Shown in pieces: positions 13,559-17,810 of a stretch of 17,810 nucleotides of DNA. The stretch is from Candidatus Heimdallarchaeota archaeon (GTDB lineage: Archaea > Asgardarchaeota > Heimdallarchaeia > Heimdallarchaeales > Heimdallarchaeaceae). Location: NCBI GenBank assembly GCA_030603505.1, contig JAUVXQ010000015.1:1-17810 (forward strand), in the 5' to 3' direction. Position numbers and translations under genes: made by a program. Numbering within the stretch: the stretch's first letter is position 1; each line of letters opens with the position of its first letter. Under the pieces are notes generated by a model. It did no database searches and had not been told where the DNA came from. It saw only the letters and a list, made by a program, of their open reading frames with translations.

Positions 13559-15193
13559 TTAGCCTGTGAATGCAAAAACATTATCTCTGTTGAATAATCC
13601 TTCTGGATCTAGTTTCTGTTTCACAGATCTCATTTGTTCTACGCCTTCTTTTCCGTACATTATTTCCAAATATTCATGCTTGATTTTTCCAATACCATGC
13701 TCAGCTGAGACGGAACCACCGTATTCAACAGCTTTCTTAGCGAATTTCTTGTAGAGTTGTTTTCCTAAATCTAGTTCTTCCATATTCTTTGGTAAAATGT
13801 TGACGTGGACATGGTTGTCACCTATATGTCCCCATATTGCGTATATCAAGGTAGTTTCCTTAAGTGTTTGATGATAGAATGTCATTATATCTTGTAGATG
13901 ATTATCTGTTACTGACATATCTGTGCCTAGTTTGTGAAGATTAGGATAAGTTGCTTTTCTTTTTGATATTATGCTATTTACAATTTCAGGAACTGCATGT
14001 CTTATTTTTCTAAACTTATCGCGCTCATTATCATCTAGAGCACTCCATCCTGAGTCAACTGAGGTGTTAGACTCTGTTGCTATTTCGTCTAATTTTACAA
14101 AAATCTCCTCAAAAGTATCATCTGAAAATGGTATTTCAAAAAATGTTACTGCTGTCGTATCTTCAGGAATTGTGTCAATATTAGCGAGTTCTGGGTTGGT
14201 TTTTCGTCTAGATTTAAGTAAATTGAAAGCATTTTCATCTAAAAATTCTATGTATTCTACATCTAAATTTTCTATTGAACGTAATTTTTTCACAAAATTT
14301 ATTGTATCCTCTTCTGTTTTAAAGAATAAAGCATTTGTTAGGACTTCAGGTTTTTCTATTAGCCACAAATCCACTTCCGTAATGATTCCTAATATCCCTT
14401 CAGAACCAATGAAAAGATCTATGAGATCCATGTCAGGTTTGGCATATAACCCTGCAGCGTTTTTTGCTTCTGGCATTTTATAAGTTGGAATATCAATTTC
14501 TATATTTTTTTCAGAAGATTTAATGATAAACTTGCTATCAACAGCTATGTATTGTCCTCTTTCTATATCAAGAACTTCTCCTGATTCAATAACAACGCGT
14601 AGATGTTTAACCCACGGACGCATAACCCCATATTTGAAAGATCTACCTCCAGAAGCATTAGCTGCGATGGAACCACCTACAGCTGCAGTCATTTCTGTGG
14701 GATCTACTGGGAAAATAAGGCCCCTTTCAACCTTTTTTATAGCCTGTACCCAATCCTCTTCGTCAAGATTATGCTCTTGTGAGAATCGTTTGTATTTTAG
14801 GATATCATCAAGTTCTTCTAAAGTTAATCCTGGTTGAATTCTAACAAAATATTTCTGAGTATCTTCATCATAACTTATTCCCTTTACTAGCTTCATATCA
14901 TCGAATGAAAGAATAGCTCCTCCACATGTTGGAACTGCAGATCCGACGATTCCTGTTCTTGCACCAGAAATAGTTATTGGTGTTTTGTCTTCCTTCATTC
15001 TATTTACAATAGAAACAATATCCATTTCATTTTTGGGAAAGAATAACCACTCTGCATACCCCCCTGCAAGCTTGGATTCATCGATACAATAATCCTGGTG
15101 CGTTGATAGAATTGCTTCTTCTCCCTTAATTGCTCTAACATCTTCAAAAGGTGAATAATCTTCTTTCTGAGATATTATAATGTTGCCAACCAT
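13559..15193 (-). CDS. FAD-linked oxidase, GlcD/D-lactate dehydrogenase type
   Basis: A 544-residue flavoprotein of the glycolate oxidase GlcD / D-lactate dehydrogenase family, somewhat longer than the usual 450-480. The PCMH-type FAD domain covers about 45-280: SGARTGIVGSAVP (76-88), GGSIAANASGG (173-183), then GSEGILGIITEV (263-274). The C-terminal FAD-oxidase domain carries GHIGDNHVHVN (455-465), which supplies the metal/substrate histidines, SAEHGIGK (496-503) and LDPEGLFNRDNVF (528-540). Such enzymes oxidise a D-2-hydroxy acid, such as lactate or glycolate, and pass electrons to a quinone or an Fe-S partner. No partner gene (GlcE/GlcF or CCG domain) is in the window. The substrate cannot be read from sequence. 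A TATA element TTATAAATTC at 15261-15270 (minus strand) gives its own promoter, with a leader of about 45 nt. Confidence 0.9.
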   Translation of the reverse strand: MVGNIIISQKEDYSPFEDVRAIKGEEAILSTHQDYCIDESKLAGGYAEWLFFPKNEMDIVSIVNRMKEDKTPITISGARTGIVGSAVPTCGGAILSFDDMKLVKGISYDEDTQKYFVRIQPGLTLEELDDILKYKRFSQEHNLDEEDWVQAIKKVERGLIFPVDPTEMTAAVGGSIAANASGGRSFKYGVMRPWVKHLRVVIESGEVLDIERGQYIAVDSKFIIKSSEKNIEIDIPTYKMPEAKNAAGLYAKPDMDLIDLFIGSEGILGIITEVDLWLIEKPEVLTNALFFKTEEDTINFVKKLRSIENLDVEYIEFLDENAFNLLKSRRKTNPELANIDTIPEDTTAVTFFEIPFSDDTFEEIFVKLDEIATESNTSVDSGWSALDDNERDKFRKIRHAVPEIVNSIISKRKATYPNLHKLGTDMSVTDNHLQDIMTFYHQTLKETTLIYAIWGHIGDNHVHVNILPKNMEELDLGKQLYKKFAKKAVEYGGSVSAEHGIGKIKHEYLEIMYGKEGVEQMRSVKQKLDPEGLFNRDNVFAFTG

Positions 15194-15260
15194 TTAAATT
15201 CACTTTCTAACTGCAAATCATCTTGCTTTTGTATTTGACTTTTTTCAACCTTAAAATAGC

Positions 15261-15270
15261 GAATTTATAA
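15261..15270 (-). promoter_or_regulatory. TATA box of the FAD-oxidase gene
   Basis: TTATAAATTC on the minus strand lies about 70 nt upstream of the oxidase ATG and in the gap after the sulfotransferase stop. A start site 25-30 nt downstream of it would give a leader of about 45 nt, so the oxidase has its own promoter. Confidence 0.4.
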
Positions 15271-15336
15271 GTTCACTCTTTTTTCAAATATAGGATGTCT
15301 TTTAGAAAAAAAGAAAATATAGGACGAAATGGTAAA

Positions 15337-16467
15337 TTAGTTTTCTTTGGGTTCTAATCGTTCGTAACCGTATTTCTCACGCATATCATCCCAATGTTCA
15401 TTGACTCTTCGGATAACATCATCATCAATAATATGTACGTTAGGTTTATATTCACGTTTTTGAGATTCAGCGTAAGCAATCATATCATCCTTATATTTCT
15501 CCCAACCATCAATATTCAAATCTTTGTAAATTCTTTCCATATTGATTACAGGGTCTTTGATGAACTCTTCATATTTAACATGAACAATATGGTCTTCTGG
15601 AATTAAGTGCAAGTCTTTTTCGTGGTATTCATACAGCAATTTGTAGTTGTCTAGAATATCTTGCTTCATTTTTTCTTTGTCCCAAGTTTGTAGCGTGTAT
15701 ATTGCGAATACTTCATCAAAGAATTTAACTGTGCTTGGGTAGACTTTGTATGGATTGCGATAAGTATGAATAAATTTTGCATTTGGAAACATTTCTAAGA
15801 TATCAGGTATACGATAGCTATTTGTGGGATTTTTTAGAAATAATTGTTTACTTTTGTGCCCTAAAGTGAGCATCTGAACCATGTAATAATAAGATTTCTT
15901 CCATTTCTTTCGATGTTTAGGCATTCCTTCAAAAGTTAAAAAACTTGAATATAAGTCAAAATTGCGTGGAAAAATGAAACCTGTATAATACCCATACCTT
16001 GTAACTCCACTTAAAATATATTCTTCCTCCGTAGGTTCGTCTGCCCCCATAATCACGTTATCCATAGGTCTAACATCTGGCATTGACGCTTCAAGAATCC
16101 ATCTAGCAAACTTTGGAAAAGCTAAATAGAAAGGAGAAGTATATCCTTCTATGTTTGAGACATAACCCTTAGACTTATCATAAGCCATTAAAGTCATCAA
16201 GTAAGTAGTCCCTGTTCTATAGTGACCAATAATAAAGATTGGATCTTCTTTAATCTCTGTATCCTTTATTTTGGAGTGAAACCTTATTTTTTGTATCAAC
16301 GCTAAAGGTGAAATAACTAGTGCTAATCCAATTGCATACCAAAATCGTAAATAGTATTTGGGGTGAATTCTAAACTTATTGTCCCAAAGAACTCGAAAAA
16401 TATTTAGAAGAGAGTAACCAGCGAGTGGCTCTTCTTTTACAATTAACCATGTTTTATCATGTCCCAT
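15337..16467 (-). CDS. sulfotransferase family protein (Sulfotransfer_3 type)
   Basis: 376 residues from ATG 16467; the frame extends five codons further to a TTG, but GGAAG eight bases ahead supports the ATG. The PAPS 5'-phosphosulfate loop is GHYRTGTTYL (81-90), and the 3'-phosphate segment is FIHTYRNPYKVYPSTVKFF (232-250), preceded by LKNPTNSYRIPDILEMFPNAK, all typical of this sulfotransferase family. A hydrophobic stretch at about 42-58 (FWYAIGLALVISPLALI) may attach it to the membrane. It would move sulfate from PAPS to a hydroxyl or amine of a lipid, sugar or protein; the acceptor is unknown, and no PAPS synthesis gene is nearby. A TATA element (GCATATATATAC, 16531-16542 on the minus strand) lies about 65-75 nt before the start. 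Confidence 0.85.
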   Translation of the reverse strand: MGHDKTWLIVKEEPLAGYSLLNIFRVLWDNKFRIHPKYYLRFWYAIGLALVISPLALIQKIRFHSKIKDTEIKEDPIFIIGHYRTGTTYLMTLMAYDKSKGYVSNIEGYTSPFYLAFPKFARWILEASMPDVRPMDNVIMGADEPTEEEYILSGVTRYGYYTGFIFPRNFDLYSSFLTFEGMPKHRKKWKKSYYYMVQMLTLGHKSKQLFLKNPTNSYRIPDILEMFPNAKFIHTYRNPYKVYPSTVKFFDEVFAIYTLQTWDKEKMKQDILDNYKLLYEYHEKDLHLIPEDHIVHVKYEEFIKDPVINMERIYKDLNIDGWEKYKDDMIAYAESQKREYKPNVHIIDDDVIRRVNEHWDDMREKYGYERLEPKEN

Positions 16468-16530
16468 AATCACAACTTCCAAAAATTGTCTATAATCATC
16501 TCTTTCAGTTTGTTAAAAGAAATAAAGAGG

Positions 16531-16542
16531 GTATATATATGC
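16531..16542 (-). promoter_or_regulatory. TATA box of the sulfotransferase gene
   Basis: GCATATATATAC on the minus strand is a strong archaeal TATA match about 65 nt upstream of the sulfotransferase ATG, giving a leader of about 40 nt. It lies after the TAG of the helicase gene, so the sulfotransferase can be expressed alone. Confidence 0.5.
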
Positions 16543-16607
16543 TTTTGACTGCAACGAAAAGACTTGACATCAAAATCAGGAAAAACTTCTTTATTACTAA
16601 TTTTGCG

Positions 16608-17810
16608 CTAATTTTCAGTTTCTTTATTGTTTAAACTTTCTATCAATTTTCCGTAATCCTCAACCTTTCTTTCTTCACTAGTTTCTTGAAGAACCAGAAC
16701 ATATTCCAAACATCCTCTTGCGCGTTCTCTTCGTTGTATCATGTCATCAATGTTAGTGGTGATATCAAGATGAATAACCACATCAGCTGCATCTAAATTA
16801 AGTCCTCTTCCTCCAACAGGGGTGAAAATTAATATTTCAGCATTTCCTTCTTCAAACTCTTTGAGAGTTATTCTTCTCAGGTCTTCTGGAGTTTTACCTG
16901 AAAGATATCTAACATTGGGAAAGTTTAGCTTTCTCAATAGTCTGTATATTTGTTCTCCAAGAGCAAGATATCTAGTAAAAAGTAAAATTTGTGCTCCTCT
17001 AATTAAGTGATCATGAATAATTTCAACTGCAGTGTACACTTTAGGTTGGATAAAAGCTCTAGTAATTGTTTCTGAAGGTTTGTCATAGAGTGGAAGATCA
17101 ATTCTATAAGATATCATCTCTCTACTTGCTTCAATAACGTCTTTGAATAATTCTTTGTTTTCTTCAACTTCTATATATTTAAGAAACTCATTTGGAGTTG
17201 ATTCAAGTAAAAGTAACCGCGAGTGTGCAAACTTAAACAATCTGAAGAAAGCATTGATTAATTCATCTTTGGTTTCTTTATCTTTAATCTGAAACCTTCC
17301 CACTCTTGCAGGATATTCATTTTTAGCTGTCTGCAACCTCTCTACAATCCCTCCATAAGAGAGTTTAATTATCTCAAGACGCGAAAGTTTAGAATCCAGA
17401 AGTTTTTGGATAGTTTCAACTGGTTTACTTAATAATGATGATAATAAATGATCAATTTTGATATAATCTTCTCTTTTAATTTGGTGCATTTTTGTAATAG
17501 TTTCATAGGGTGAAAGGTCTAGACGTTGCATCATATGGGTGTTTTCATCTAACATTTTCTTAATAGCTTTAGCTTTTTGCTTATCTCTTGTTCCTGTCAT
17601 AGCTAAGATAGGAAACATATTCCCTTGTTTTCTTATTTGAAATAGTGTTTCAAAATATTTGCTTAATCGAAAACCAGTCATATCTCTTGCAAGGAGGTCG
17701 GTTGCTTCATCAATTACACACAAATCTATAGATTTGAGAATATCCTCTTTCAATTTACTTCGCATTTCAAACCGATCTTTCATTATTGTTGTAATAGGAG
17801 CAAAAATAAC
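16608..17810 (-). CDS. SF2 helicase, Hef/FANCM-like, 5' end outside window
   Basis: The frame is open to the window edge, so the N-terminal part with Walker A is missing. The visible 400 residues start at motif Ib (IFAPITTIMKDR), then motif II as DEAT (VIDEATDLLA) and motif III as MTGT (ILAMTGTRDK). About 170 residues of charged helices follow, and then the second RecA domain: ILLFTRYLALGEQIYRLL, YLSGKTPEDLRR, ILIFTPVGGRGLNLDAADVV and QRRERARG as motif VI. A long helical insert between the two RecA domains is typical of the Hef/FANCM and RIG-I-like branch of SF2. Motifs II, III and VI differ from the usual DEAH/DECH, TASPG and QRxGRxxR. It ends straight after the second RecA domain with TAG, so the nuclease part found in euryarchaeal Hef is absent. 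A role in DNA fork or repair work is inferred. Confidence 0.7.
   Translation of the reverse strand, partial: VIFAPITTIMKDRFEMRSKLKEDILKSIDLCVIDEATDLLARDMTGFRLSKYFETLFQIRKQGNMFPILAMTGTRDKQKAKAIKKMLDENTHMMQRLDLSPYETITKMHQIKREDYIKIDHLLSSLLSKPVETIQKLLDSKLSRLEIIKLSYGGIVERLQTAKNEYPARVGRFQIKDKETKDELINAFFRLFKFAHSRLLLLESTPNEFLKYIEVEENKELFKDVIEASREMISYRIDLPLYDKPSETITRAFIQPKVYTAVEIIHDHLIRGAQILLFTRYLALGEQIYRLLRKLNFPNVRYLSGKTPEDLRRITLKEFEEGNAEILIFTPVGGRGLNLDAADVVIHLDITTNIDDMIQRRERARGCLEYVLVLQETSEERKVEDYGKLIESLNNKETEN

Noticed and set aside
13971..14837. Two plus-strand frames (170 and 104 codons) inside the FAD-oxidase gene
   Set aside because: They are antisense to conserved FAD-domain segments; Ser-rich low-complexity products are expected from the complementary strand.
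16483..16607. Open frame of about 45 codons continuing past the TAG of the helicase
   Set aside because: It crosses the sulfotransferase TATA box and has no recognisable content; the helicase tail before the TAG (charged, NNKETEN) looks like a natural end, so read-through is not supported here.
1..17810. CRISPR array, tRNA, rRNA, transposase or integrase
   Set aside because: No regularly spaced repeats, cloverleaf-like segments, terminal inverted repeats or recombinase motifs were seen on either strand; the only tandem repeat is the coding array at 13091-13356.

Overview
The window is AT-rich and reads as archaeal. It has TATA boxes about 25-35 nt ahead of start codons, some genes with little or no 5' leader, GGTG/GGTGA Shine-Dalgarno variants, oligo-T ends, an Lrp/AsnC regulator with a metal-type tail, a Hef/FANCM-like helicase fragment and several secreted proteins with one C-terminal anchor helix. 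A large receptor-like protein whose cytoplasmic half looks longin/roadblock-like, together with a Sulfotransfer_3-type sulfotransferase, would fit an Asgard archaeon. That placement is inference; there is no rRNA or marker gene here to prove it.

Layout. 1-1009: end of a membrane glycosyltransferase-like protein, then a small Cys-rich hypothetical protein. 1052-3250: an Asp/Glu racemase (minus) divergent from a DEAD-box RNA helicase (plus), with a 17-residue leader ORF overlapping the helicase start and a 12-bp palindrome between the two genes. 3437-5816: a phosphate module of a DUF47/PhoU-like protein, a PiT permease and a second helical protein coupled to the permease by a TGATG overlap. 5941-7217: Lrp/AsnC regulator and DoxX-like membrane protein (minus). 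7393-10220: three exported or membrane proteins, one of them split by a single in-frame TAG. 10134-12866: the large receptor-like protein, whose 5' end runs into the promoter and start of the gene on the other strand. 13102-13492: a tandem array of three tiny paralogous genes (39, 40 and 41 codons), each with a GGTG ribosome site and ending at a 9-bp hairpin. 13559-16467: FAD-linked oxidase (GlcD/Dld type) and sulfotransferase (minus). 16608-17810: 5'-incomplete SF2 helicase (minus).

No tRNA, rRNA, CRISPR array, transposase or integrase was seen, and no stretch above 300 bases lacks a gene once the three tiny ORFs are counted. The most novel items are the tiny-gene array, whose A/B nucleotide differences are partly synonymous, and the in-frame TAG, which may be a nonsense mutation, a sequencing error or a recoded (for example pyrrolysine) codon. 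Next are the receptor with a compromised 5' end and the Lrp protein with a five-cysteine tail.
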